Position numbers and translations under genes: made by a program. DNA of 64,000 bases from Flavobacterium sp. (GTDB lineage Bacteria; Bacteroidota; Bacteroidia; Flavobacteriales; Flavobacteriaceae), in assembly GCA_016721735.1 (NCBI GenBank), contig JADKHM010000008.1:34355-98354 (forward strand), in the 5' to 3' direction. Below, piece by piece: positions 9,793 to 17,981 of the stretch. Each line of letters starts with the position of its first letter. The stretch's first letter is position 1. The notes beneath the pieces were generated by a model. The model saw nothing but the letters and a program-made list of their open reading frames with translations. It had not been told where the DNA came from and made no database searches.

Positions 9793-10461
9793 TTAAGAAA
9801 TATTTTTTAAAGCTTCTTTTGTGCTGAGCGGTTTTAAAGTAGTTTGGTTAACAAATTCTTTGACTTCGTTCGGGTAAAAGCGTCCGTATTCTCGCAACGC
9901 CCAGCCGATGGCTTTTTGAATAAAAAACTCTTTAGAATGGGCATGTTTGATACATTCTCGAAAAAGAAAATCGGCGTTTGTTTTTTGCTTATAGCTTAAT
10001 TGAAATAGAATCGCCGAACGATTGAGCCACATATTGTTTGAATCAGAAAACCGATCGATGACTTTTTTGGTTTCGTTTGGAAAGGCAATGAGGTATTCTC
10101 CTAAGAGATATTTCGCAATCGTATCAACAGAATCCCACCACGAATTGGTCGTGAGTATTTTTTCGATGAGTTGGATGTCGTCGCGTTGGTAATTTTTCTT
10201 TAGATTTTTGATGAGAATTTCAATGCCGCAATAGTGCATTTCGCGTTCTTTCAAAGCAAATAATTGCCATGCGATTTCACGGCAGTTTTGTTTGACTTCA
10301 TCATGGTGTTCTTGCCAAATTGTTTTGAAAATAGATCTTCGTTTTTCGGTTTTGATACCGTAGAAAGTAAAATGATTCTTCATGTAGTTTTCCATGGGAA
10401 TGGCTAGTTCTCGGGAACTACTTTCTTGAAATGTTTTTTCTAGTGCTTTGATAAAACTCAT
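9793..10461 (-). CDS. DNA alkylation repair enzyme (AlkD-like)
   Basis: 222 residues from the ATG at 10461 (MSFIKALEKTF); the longer frame to 10503 overlaps the upstream gene and is unlikely. The protein is a string of HEAT-like helices with conserved pieces GIKTEKRR, NSWWDSVDTIA and AIGWALREYGR, which mark the AlkC/AlkD glycosylase family. These enzymes remove bulky or positively charged alkylated bases. The start lies one base from the stop of the broken ggt, so the genes are probably translated from one message. Reading through a nonsense codon upstream may reduce its expression by polarity. Confidence 0.88.
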   Translation of the reverse strand: MSFIKALEKTFQESSSRELAIPMENYMKNHFTFYGIKTEKRRSIFKTIWQEHHDEVKQNCREIAWQLFALKEREMHYCGIEILIKNLKKNYQRDDIQLIEKILTTNSWWDSVDTIAKYLLGEYLIAFPNETKKVIDRFSDSNNMWLNRSAILFQLSYKQKTNADFLFRECIKHAHSKEFFIQKAIGWALREYGRFYPNEVKEFVNQTTLKPLSTKEALKNIS

Positions 10462-10462
10462 G

Positions 10463-12136
10463 TTAAAATCCTTTTGCAGTGTCGTCGCCGCGATGGTCTG
10501 CACCGCCTTCTAGTTGTCCATTAGGCAATCGAAGTATCGCATCTACTTTTCCGACGACTGGTAATTCCTTTATTTTTATTCCGTAGCCTTTGACATTGAG
10601 GTTGGATAGCAAGTCGTTAGCAAAACTATGCGGTTCAAATACAATTTCATCAGGTAACCATTGGTGGTGAAATCTTGGTTGATCTACCGCCATTTGCATT
10701 CCCATTCCAAACTCAGTAACATTCAAAATGGTTTGCAAGACTGCCGTAATGATGGTTGATCCTCCAGGTGAACCCAATACCATCAATAGTTTTCCTTTCT
10801 TCTCAACAATGGTGGGCGTCATCGAACTGAGCATTCGCTTTTCGGGAGCAATACTATTGGCTTTCGCTCCGACCAAACCGTAGGAATTCGGTGCGCCAGA
10901 TTTGCTGCTAAAGTCGTCCATTTGGTTATTAAAAAAGAACCCCAATTCCTCGGAATACAATTTAGATCCGTAGGCGCCATTGAGTGTTGTAGTGGCAGCA
11001 ATCGCATTTCCTTCTGCATCGACAATTGAGTAATGTGTCGTTTCGTTGCTTTCTGAAATGGTGATATTTCCATGGGCAATTTGGTTAGATGGTGTGGCTT
11101 TATTCCAATCAAAATTTTTCATTCGTTGCTTGAGGTAATTTTTTTTTAATCAACTGGTTTGTAGGATTTTAATAAAATCAGGATCGCCTAAAAAATAGTT
11201 TCTATCCGCATACGCACGTCGCTCAGCCTCGGTTAATAATTGGATGTATTGTTCTGAATTATGACCATACTTTGCAACTGGATAAGGCTCAATCATTTTC
11301 ATAATTTGTCCCAAAGTGATGCCTCCGCTCGAGGGTGGCGACATCGAAATAATCTTCAAATCTTTATAGGGAATGGTGATGGGTTTTCGCCATTTGACTT
11401 CATATTTTGCCAAATCTTCCATGCTGAGAATGCCGCCATTTTTTTGAATGAAGTCGACCATTTTTTGAGCGGTTTCGCCAGTATAGAATTCACTCGCGCC
11501 ATTTTGCAAAATACGTTCTAACGTGGCGGCTAAGTTGGCATACTTAATCGTATCACCGACCTTATATGTTTTGGCGTACATCGTTTCGTTGCCGCTAGTT
11601 TCATTGATTTCCTTTTGATTGTTGCTGATTTGCTTCCACTGTTTTTCTGTAATGACAACACCTTTTTTGGCTAAGGCAATTACGGGTGCCATGATGGTTT
11701 TCAAAGGCAATTTTCCAAATTTCTGGTGTACGGCAAAAATGCCTGCGATGGTTCCAGGGACGCCAATTGCCAGTGCGCCATTCACGCTCAAATTGGGAAT
11801 TACTTCCTTGTTTTTGTCGAGATACATGTCTTTGTTGGCTTTCAGCGGTGCCTTTTCCCGATAATCTAAAGCGCCGATTTCTCCATCAAATTTTCGATAG
11901 ACCATAAATCCACCACCCGCAATGTTTCCTGCATAAGGATAAGCCACTGCCAACGCCAATTCGGTAGCGACCATAGCATCAAAGGCATTCCCGCCTTGTT
12001 GCATAATTTGTACGCCAATTTCCGAGGCTTCTTCACGCGCAGAAACGACCATAGCTTTCGATGCTATCAAACCAGTTTGTCCGAGAACTACAATTGAATA
12101 TTGAAATAGAAAGCAGGAGAGTACTAGTCTTTTCAT
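10463..12136 (-). pseudogene. ggt: Gamma-glutamyltransferase interrupted by an in-frame TGA
   Basis: The N-terminal part runs from 12136 to the TGA at 11150-11152 and the rest continues in the same frame to 10463. A methionine codon at 11122 could restart it. Joined, the product is about 556 residues, normal for periplasmic GGT. The self-cleavage threonine is present downstream of the stop (NETTHYS, with the first T as nucleophile), as is GSPGGSTII. The N-terminal signal peptide is intact (MKRLVLSCFLFQYSIVVLG). GGT hydrolyses glutathione and other gamma-glutamyl compounds. The stop falls before the processing site, so no active enzyme is expected unless the codon is misread or is a sequencing error. 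It overlaps the upstream gene by 4 bases. Confidence 0.88.
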
Positions 12137-12717
12137 AATTCACTATTTTTTTGTTGGACATGTGCGATTAAATCCTCGAAAAAAGCTGTAAACTCCGTTT
12201 CAAATTCCACATAATATTGCTCTAATTCCTCAATAGCATATTGCATCTGCGAAACGTCTTTGGTGCGGTGATCCATTTGGGTGAGGATTCGTGCAATGCC
12301 TTTTGTATGCTGATAGTTGACCAACCAATTATGTTGAATCATATACGGCTTTAGGTGCAAAGTTTTCTCTGTTAATATGTCGTGATTCGTTTCTAGAGAT
12401 TGGTAAAATCGCTCCACAAAATCTTCTAGTTTTTCGTTGGAGTATGTTGCCCAATTCTTCGCTAGAAAATGATCGTAGAAGACATCTACAATGACGCCAG
12501 CGTAATGATGGTAACGCTCGTGCAAGCGTTTGGTGCTTTGCCTAAATATGGGATGTGCGTCGGTGTAGGTGTCGATGGCTCTGTGCAAAACAATTCCTTT
12601 TTGCACGTCGGCGGGTAAATATTCATAATGTTTTCCTCTAATCCCATCTGCCATAAAATTTCCGATTTTGATTAAATCGTTATCGCCGGAAAGGTAGATG
12701 TGTGCTAGGAAATTCAT
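12133..12717 (-). CDS. Acyl carrier protein phosphodiesterase (AcpH/DUF479 family)
   Basis: 194 residues. It starts MNFLAHIYLSGD, with the conserved NFMADGIRG, a D-x-x-x-D-x-H pattern at AIDTYTDAHPIF and a later VDVFYDHFLAKNW, all typical of this HD-like family. AcpH removes the phosphopantetheine arm from holo-ACP, resetting it to the apo form. The gene overlaps the start of ggt by 4 bases (ATGA), so it heads a three-gene run acpH-like, ggt, AlkD-like. The products are not obviously linked in function. Confidence 0.85.
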   Translation of the reverse strand: MNFLAHIYLSGDNDLIKIGNFMADGIRGKHYEYLPADVQKGIVLHRAIDTYTDAHPIFRQSTKRLHERYHHYAGVIVDVFYDHFLAKNWATYSNEKLEDFVERFYQSLETNHDILTEKTLHLKPYMIQHNWLVNYQHTKGIARILTQMDHRTKDVSQMQYAIEELEQYYVEFETEFTAFFEDLIAHVQQKNSEL

Positions 12718-12725
12718 GTTTCGGA

Positions 12726-12817
12726 GTTGCTAAGTTACTGAGCCATTAAGTTTCTGAGCTTAGTTTTGTAAATATATAAAAAAACTTAGGCACTCAGCTA
12801 CTCCGTAACTCAGCAAC
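12726..12817. repeat. Imperfect inverted repeat in divergent gap
   Basis: GTTGCTAAGTTACTGAG on the left pairs with CTCCGTAACTCAGCAAC on the right, with inner arms around CTTAG and an A/T-rich centre. The repeat lies between the divergent DUF479 and glmM genes, just upstream of the glmM -7 element. It resembles repeats dispersed in flavobacterial genomes. A regulatory role is possible only by position. Confidence 0.5.
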
Positions 12818-12822
12818 TTTTT

Positions 12823-12830
12823 TATCTTTG
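12823..12830 (+). promoter_or_regulatory. glmM -7 promoter element
   Basis: TATCTTTG fits the TAnnTTTG consensus exactly and lies 38 bases before the glmM start codon. No palindrome is centred 33 bp upstream of it, unlike the six regulated promoters further on. Confidence 0.6.
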
Positions 12831-12867
12831 TCGCTCATAAATTAACATTCATAAATCAGAAATAAAA

Positions 12868-14256
12868 ATGACCTTAATCAAATCGATATCAGGAATTCGC
12901 GGAACCATTGGAGGCAAAGTCGGAGATAATTTAACGCCAGTAGATGCAGTAAAGTTTGCGTCCGCTTACGGAACTTGGCTCAAAACCTATTCTAAAAGTG
13001 AAAAGCTTACCGTAGTCATAGGCCGGGATGCAAGAATTTCTGGACCGATGATTCACAATTTGGTAGTGAATACACTTATTGGTTTGGGCATTGATGTCAT
13101 CGATTTGGGTTTATCAACTACGCCAACAGTAGAAGTGGCAGTTCCTTTAGAGAAAGCGCATGGTGGAATAATCTTGACCGCTTCTCACAATCCAAAACAA
13201 TGGAATGCTTTGAAATTATTGAATGAAAAAGGAGAGTTTTTGAGTGGTGCTGATGGGGCGAAAATCCTTGAAATTGCTGATGCTGAAGCTTTTGATTTTT
13301 CCGACGTCGATTCGTTAGGCGAAATCACCGTTAATGATGCCTATATGGACATTCACATTGACGAAGTATTGAATTTACCTTTAGTAGACGCAGAAGCTGT
13401 TGCGAAAAGAAAATTTAAAGTGGTTGTGGATGGCGTGAATTCCTCTGGAGGTATCGTAATTCCAAATTTGTTGGAGCAAATGGGCGTCGAAGTAGTCAAG
13501 TTGTACTGCGAACCGAATGGTCATTTTCCGCATAATCCAGAACCTTTAAAAGAACATTTGGGAGATATTTGTAAATTGGTTTTAGAGGAAAAAGCCGATT
13601 TTGGAATTGTAGTCGATCCAGACGTAGATCGTTTGGCTTTCATCTCTAACGACGGTGAAATGTTCGGTGAAGAATATACTTTAGTGGCGGTTGCGGATTA
13701 CGTATTAAGCAAAACCCCAGGCAATACGGTGTCGAATATGTCGTCTTCAAGAGCGTTGCGAGACATTACCAACAAATATAGCGGTAGTTACCAAGCTAGT
13801 GCGGTGGGTGAAGTAAATGTTGTCGAATTGATGAAGAAAACCAACGCCATTATTGGAGGCGAAGGAAACGGCGGGATTATTTATCCAGAATTGCATTATG
13901 GTCGTGATAGTTTGGTGGGCGTGGCTTTGTTCTTGACGCATTTGGCTAATTTAGAGGTGACGGTTGCGGAATTGCGAGCGAGTTATCCGCAATATTATAT
14001 GAGTAAAAATAAAATTGAATTGACGCCACAAATTGATGTTGATGCGATTCTAGAGGCGATGACTGCCAAGTACAAACAGGAAGACATTTCTACCATTGAC
14101 GGTGTGAAAATTGACTTTGCAACGGAATGGGTTCATTTAAGAAAATCGAATACAGAACCCATAATTCGAATTTATACCGAGGCGCCAACACAAGCAGCAG
14201 CAGATCAATTGGCAGCGCGAATTATTGACGAAATCAAAGCGGTAGCTGGACTTTAG
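12868..14256 (+). CDS. glmM: Phosphoglucosamine mutase
   Basis: 462 residues. It converts glucosamine-6-phosphate to glucosamine-1-phosphate on the route to UDP-GlcNAc for peptidoglycan and lipid A. The phospho-serine loop TASHNPKQ is at residues 104-111 (Ser106). The metal loop DPDVDR lies near residue 250, the sugar-binding GEGNGG near 330, and the phosphate-binding RKSNTEPIIRIY near 425. The alternative is a phosphomannomutase/phosphoglucomutase of the same superfamily; the start SISGIRGTIGG and overall length suit the Bacteroidota GlmM group. A terminator follows directly. Confidence 0.88.
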   Translation: MTLIKSISGIRGTIGGKVGDNLTPVDAVKFASAYGTWLKTYSKSEKLTVVIGRDARISGPMIHNLVVNTLIGLGIDVIDLGLSTTPTVEVAVPLEKAHGGIILTASHNPKQWNALKLLNEKGEFLSGADGAKILEIADAEAFDFSDVDSLGEITVNDAYMDIHIDEVLNLPLVDAEAVAKRKFKVVVDGVNSSGGIVIPNLLEQMGVEVVKLYCEPNGHFPHNPEPLKEHLGDICKLVLEEKADFGIVVDPDVDRLAFISNDGEMFGEEYTLVAVADYVLSKTPGNTVSNMSSSRALRDITNKYSGSYQASAVGEVNVVELMKKTNAIIGGEGNGGIIYPELHYGRDSLVGVALFLTHLANLEVTVAELRASYPQYYMSKNKIELTPQIDVDAILEAMTAKYKQEDISTIDGVKIDFATEWVHLRKSNTEPIIRIYTEAPTQAAADQLAARIIDEIKAVAGL

Positions 14257-14281
14257 TCAAAATTATTATCAAAATAACAAT

Positions 14282-14316
14282 AAGCCTTTCCACCATAATG
14301 GAAAGGCTTTTTTATT
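14282..14316 (+). terminator. Rho-independent terminator of glmM
   Basis: AAGCCTTTCC and GGAAAGGCTT form a 10-bp stem with an 8-base loop, followed by a T-rich run, 25 bases after the glmM stop. Confidence 0.85.
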
Positions 14317-14368
14317 TAGCTGCGCATATTATTTTTACTGGTTCAAAAGAATAGCAATGCTACTCTAC

Positions 14369-14397
14369 AAAAAAAGCCTCAGATTTCGCTGAGGCTT
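14369..14397 (-). terminator. Terminator of the rubrerythrin gene
   Basis: AAGCCTCAG (14374-14382) and CTGAGGCTT (14389-14397) pair across a 6-base loop. On the minus strand a run of T follows the stem, so it ends transcripts of the gene at 14419-15135. Confidence 0.8.
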
Positions 14398-14418
14398 CGG
14401 GAAAAAAACAAACAACAA

Positions 14419-15135
14419 TCAGGTAGTTAGGTTTACAATTTTTATAAATTTTTCAGAGCTTGTCATTGAAATTCCACAACGTTTTGGAGCGGTTGTGTCA
14501 TACGTATTTCCACAAGTTGGACAAATATAATAGACTGTCGGAAGTGTTTTTACTGTGTTTGATTCGAGTGCAGCAAGGGCTTTTTCATAAAATACTTTGT
14601 GTTTTTGTTCTGTTTTGAACGCATAGTTAAAGCTAACTTGTGCCAATTGATTATCTGCTTTTTTTGCAGTGGTCAAGAACTCGGGATACATGGTGCTGAT
14701 TTCATAGCCTTCTCCTTTGATGGCATCTTGTAAGTTCTCTTTGGTTGATTTTACGGTAAATTCGGGAGTTACAGCAGCTACAATTTGACCGCTTTCTTCC
14801 AGAACAGCTTTGTGGTTGTTCGCGTGAATTTTTTCAGATTTAGAAGCGGTGGCAAACAAAAGCGCAATTTCGTGGAAACCTTCTTCTTCTGCTTTTTTGC
14901 TGTAGGCTAGGTATTTAGCGCTTGCCGTACTTTCGCCTTTAAAGGCATCCATTAAATTATTGGTGGTCGCAACTTTGGCATCCGACGCAGAAATGTCCTT
15001 TAGTTCGGATCCTAAGGAAGCTTCTTCTGCAATGGGTTTTTGCATCACTTCTTCATCCGTATTGCTTTTGCACGATTGAAAAGCGAGGGTGGCAAAACTG
15101 ACGGCCGTGACGAGCATTATAATTGATTTTTTCAT
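14419..15135 (-). CDS. Rubrerythrin-like lipoprotein
   Basis: 238 residues with a lipoprotein signal ending in AFQSCKS (lipid-modified Cys near residue 21). The middle is a ferritin-like four-helix region with repeated glutamates (FKGESTASAKY, KAEEEGFHEIA, SEKIHANNH). The end looks like a rubredoxin module: CPTCGNTYDTTAPKRCG. Only one cysteine is visible in the second half of that module, where rubredoxins have a CxxC pair, so metal binding may be altered or only three-coordinate in Cys. Rubrerythrins reduce peroxide. An envelope-anchored form could protect the periplasm. The sensor kinase pair follows upstream on the same strand but with a gap of 95 bases. Confidence 0.85.
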   Translation of the reverse strand: MKKSIIMLVTAVSFATLAFQSCKSNTDEEVMQKPIAEEASLGSELKDISASDAKVATTNNLMDAFKGESTASAKYLAYSKKAEEEGFHEIALLFATASKSEKIHANNHKAVLEESGQIVAAVTPEFTVKSTKENLQDAIKGEGYEISTMYPEFLTTAKKADNQLAQVSFNYAFKTEQKHKVFYEKALAALESNTVKTLPTVYYICPTCGNTYDTTAPKRCGISMTSSEKFIKIVNLTT

Positions 15136-15230
15136 GGCAAGATGTTTATTAAATGTTTAAATTTTACATTACAAAGATCTGCCTGTGTACATTTAAGTAT
15201 CCTTTAGCGAAACTTAAAAAAGCCTTAATT

Positions 15231-16604
15231 TTATTTGAATCGAAGGGTAAATGTGGAGCCTTTTTCGGGTGTACTTCTTACTTGCAATTCGATGTTTTGA
15301 AGATCGGCTAGTTTCTTGGCGATGGATAGTCCAAGTCCGTTTCCTTTGATGGTAGAACTTCTCGATTCATCGGTACGATAAAACCGATTGAAGACATTAG
15401 GAAGTTCCTCATCTGTAATCCCGATTCCTTCATCTTGAAACGACAAAGTACTGCTATTTGATTCCCAAAAAACAGTAATGGTTCCTTTGCTATTGCTGTA
15501 TTTAATGGCATTTTGGATCAAATTGTCAATGATGATTTCTAAATAAAACGGGACTCCAATAACAAGTGCATCTTCAGGAATAAGAACTTGCAGTTTGAGT
15601 TCCTTTTCCGACAATGCCTCCAACCACTTTTCACTCGAATTGTATACTTTTTTTGCTAGCGGAATCGCTTCTTTTTTGGTTGCTGTGATGCCAGATTCTA
15701 TTCGTGCCAATTGCAGCAGTTGTTCTAACAAGGTGTCTAGGCGATCTACTTGTGCGATGATATTGCTCAATTTTGCTTCATAAACTTCCGGCTCTCTTTT
15801 TTTGCGAATCAGAATTTCTATGGTACCTCTGATGGCGGCCAATGGCGTTCTAATTTCGTGCGAGGCATCGCTGGTGAATTGCTTTTGTTGAACGATACTT
15901 TTTTCAATTCTAAATAGCAAATCGTTGATTGTTTGGGTTAGTTTGTAGAGTTCATCTTTTCGTTCGGGTAATTTCAATCTGGTTCCGATGCTAGATTCGC
16001 TAATACCTGACGCCGTTTTTATCAATTGATGCACAGGTTTTATAGCTTCGGACGCGGCAATTTGTGAGGCCACAAATTGAATGATCAGCATAAATGGAAA
16101 GGAAATAAATAGAACCAAAATCAAATTCCGGAGAATGGAGTAGGACTCTTGTTGTGAGGTGGCAATGGTGAGTTGACCGATAATAGCACCGGCTTCATTC
16201 GTAATCGGAAATTGACCTAAGCGTATTTTTTGATTGCTGATTTCACCGTTGTAGAAGGTTTCTGTTTTATTTTTTGGATTGAATAAGAATTGGTCGTCGT
16301 GTAAATTACTCGAGTGAAAAACGACTTTTCCTTTCGTATCGACGATTTGAAGAAAGGTGGGATTCACTTCGATTTTCTTGTGTTCTAATTCATCCCATTC
16401 CGGCATTTTTTTGATGATTATACTGTCGCGATGCCAGTCTAAATTGCTGAAAACCTCTTCTTTTTCGGTCAGAATATCATTGTCTAAATGGTTGTATGCG
16501 GTTTTGGTCACGACTAAAAATATAACCAAAAACACGAACGCTGTAGTCAAAGCTACCGCTAATGTATTGAAAAGGGCAATTCTATTTTTGAATTTTAAAG
16601 TCAT
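15231..16604 (-). CDS. Sensor histidine kinase with HAMP domain
   Basis: 457 residues. Two membrane segments lie near residues 12-33 and 158-180, framing a periplasmic sensor region of about 120 residues. A HAMP linker follows at 180-235. The phospho-accepting His249 is in SHEIRTPLAAIRG. The ATPase domain has the N box (IIDNLIQNAIKYS), G1 (DEGIGI) and G2 (GNGLGLSIA). It overlaps the response regulator gene by 4 bases and is translated second. The pair resembles CusS/CusR-type metal sensors in layout, but the ligand cannot be told from sequence. Confidence 0.92.
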   Translation of the reverse strand: MTLKFKNRIALFNTLAVALTTAFVFLVIFLVVTKTAYNHLDNDILTEKEEVFSNLDWHRDSIIIKKMPEWDELEHKKIEVNPTFLQIVDTKGKVVFHSSNLHDDQFLFNPKNKTETFYNGEISNQKIRLGQFPITNEAGAIIGQLTIATSQQESYSILRNLILVLFISFPFMLIIQFVASQIAASEAIKPVHQLIKTASGISESSIGTRLKLPERKDELYKLTQTINDLLFRIEKSIVQQKQFTSDASHEIRTPLAAIRGTIEILIRKKREPEVYEAKLSNIIAQVDRLDTLLEQLLQLARIESGITATKKEAIPLAKKVYNSSEKWLEALSEKELKLQVLIPEDALVIGVPFYLEIIIDNLIQNAIKYSNSKGTITVFWESNSSTLSFQDEGIGITDEELPNVFNRFYRTDESRSSTIKGNGLGLSIAKKLADLQNIELQVRSTPEKGSTFTLRFK

Positions 16605-17278
16605 TCGTCTGCTTCAATTTTGTAACCGATGCCACGGACAGTTTGAATAATCGACGGTTTACCAGGATCGTCTAATTTCTTGCGAAGAAAATTAATGTAG
16701 ACATCAATAATCGAATTGTCATAGTCAAAATGAATATCCCAGACTTTTTCAATGATGCGCGTACGCCGGCAAACTTTGCCTTTATTGCGTAGGAAGAATT
16801 CGAAAAGTGCAAATTCTCTTTGGGTTAATTCGATTGGTTTTCCGCTTTTGGTTATGGTGTGTTTTTCGATATTCATTTCGATATCAGCGACAGAAAACAC
16901 CACAGTTTCAACGTCATTTTTACGCATTAGCACTCGAATTCTGGCTAAAAGTTCTTCAAAAGAAAATGGTTTTCGAATGTAATCATTAGCACCAGATTCT
17001 AAACCAAATACGGCATCATCGACCGTGTCTTTGGCCGTTAAGAATATAATAGGTACACTTTTATTTTCCTTGCGAACTGCTCGACAGATCTCGATGCCGT
17101 TGAGTCCAGGCAGCATCCAATCGAGCAAAATAACGTCGTATTCATCAAGGTTACTGAGCGCGAGTTGCAGTCCTCTTTTTCCGTTATCGGCAATATCTAC
17201 CGCAAATCCTTCCTCTTCTAAACCTTCTTTGATGAAGTTGGCAATGGTTGTTTCGTCTTCGACAATAAGAATTCGCAT
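16601..17278 (-). CDS. OmpR/PhoB-family response regulator
   Basis: 225 residues. The receiver domain has the acidic pair ED at 7-8, the phospho-acceptor Asp53 in LLDWMLPG, a Thr in FLTAKD and Lys in RKPFSFEEL. The C-terminal winged helix spans about 130-225, with VWDIHFDYDNSIIDVYI and RTVRGIGY-like VRGIGYKI. It is the partner of the overlapping kinase. Targets may include the rubrerythrin or DUF2231 genes next to it, but no binding repeat was recognised. Confidence 0.93.
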   Translation of the reverse strand: MRILIVEDETTIANFIKEGLEEEGFAVDIADNGKRGLQLALSNLDEYDVILLDWMLPGLNGIEICRAVRKENKSVPIIFLTAKDTVDDAVFGLESGANDYIRKPFSFEELLARIRVLMRKNDVETVVFSVADIEMNIEKHTITKSGKPIELTQREFALFEFFLRNKGKVCRRTRIIEKVWDIHFDYDNSIIDVYINFLRKKLDDPGKPSIIQTVRGIGYKIEADE

Positions 17279-17313
17279 AAGAGATTTAATTTGATCGATT
17301 AAAGGTACTTATT

Positions 17314-17784
17314 TTAATTGTTTTCTGAAGCGTTTTCAAAATCTGGCAGCGCCAATTCTACTCCAGCGCCATGGCTATAGACTAATTGTCCACCCAAGTA
17401 CGCCGTTCTAGAAACTGCTGCAATCAAAAATGCGAAAAGCAGCATTCCTATCGCTTTTGTCACCACTGATTTGTAGTTTAGAAAATAGATTGTAGTATGA
17501 AATGTTGCGGTAATACAGGCAATCCATATAGCAAAGTTGGCAGCTTGTTCGTGCAGTTCCATGGGAATTTTCAGTGGACCTTCTTCGATGCCTTCTCCAG
17601 CAGATCCGCCAGACAAAAATGCAGCGATGACTCCAATAGTTCCCAGAATTAACAGCAATAGCGAGACTTTCTTATAAAATTCCCTTTTAAAAATAGCAGA
17701 AATCACTTCAAATAAAAATGCAACCGTAAGTAGTGCAATTGGAAAGTGAATGAGCATGGCGTGGAGGTGCGTTGCTGAAATCAT
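17314..17784 (-). CDS. DUF2231 family membrane protein
   Basis: 156 residues with four hydrophobic segments near 8-28, 38-60, 82-105 and 115-138. The start HLHAMLIHFPIALL and the later GGQLVYSHGAGV carry histidines conserved in this family, which is predicted to be a small heme- or redox-linked membrane protein. It lies 35 bases upstream of the response regulator on the same strand and could be the first gene of a three-gene unit. The biochemical role is unknown. Confidence 0.75.
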   Translation of the reverse strand: MISATHLHAMLIHFPIALLTVAFLFEVISAIFKREFYKKVSLLLLILGTIGVIAAFLSGGSAGEGIEEGPLKIPMELHEQAANFAIWIACITATFHTTIYFLNYKSVVTKAIGMLLFAFLIAAVSRTAYLGGQLVYSHGAGVELALPDFENASENN

Positions 17785-17955
17785 GATTGATGTTGTTTAT
17801 TATGTAAAGGTTTCAAAATACTATTGAATGACCCTTAAATCGGCCTTAAAATTGACTTAAAATTGGCGAGTTACCATCCATAAAAGCTAGAAAAGGCAAT
17901 AAATGAAAACGTTGTAGTTTACTGGCATGGTTGTGCATCACTTAAAAAAAAATAA

Positions 17956-17963
17956 TATCTTTG
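17956..17963 (+). promoter_or_regulatory. -7 promoter element of the class V aminotransferase gene
   Basis: TATCTTTG matches TAnnTTTG and lies 18 bases before the ATG at 17982. A TTG that could be the -33 element starts at 17931. The closeness of this element also argues that the true start is 17982 and not the TTG at 17961, which is inside it. Confidence 0.55.
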
Positions 17964-17981
17964 ACCACAAATAATTATGCC

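Noticed and set aside
11150..11152. Selenocysteine at the TGA of ggt
   Set aside because: The position is not a catalytic residue of GGT, no SECIS-like hairpin was recognised after the codon, and the surroundings suggest Leu or Ser.
17961..17981. TTG start for the class V aminotransferase
   Set aside because: It lies inside the -7 element; the ATG at 17982 fits the promoter better.
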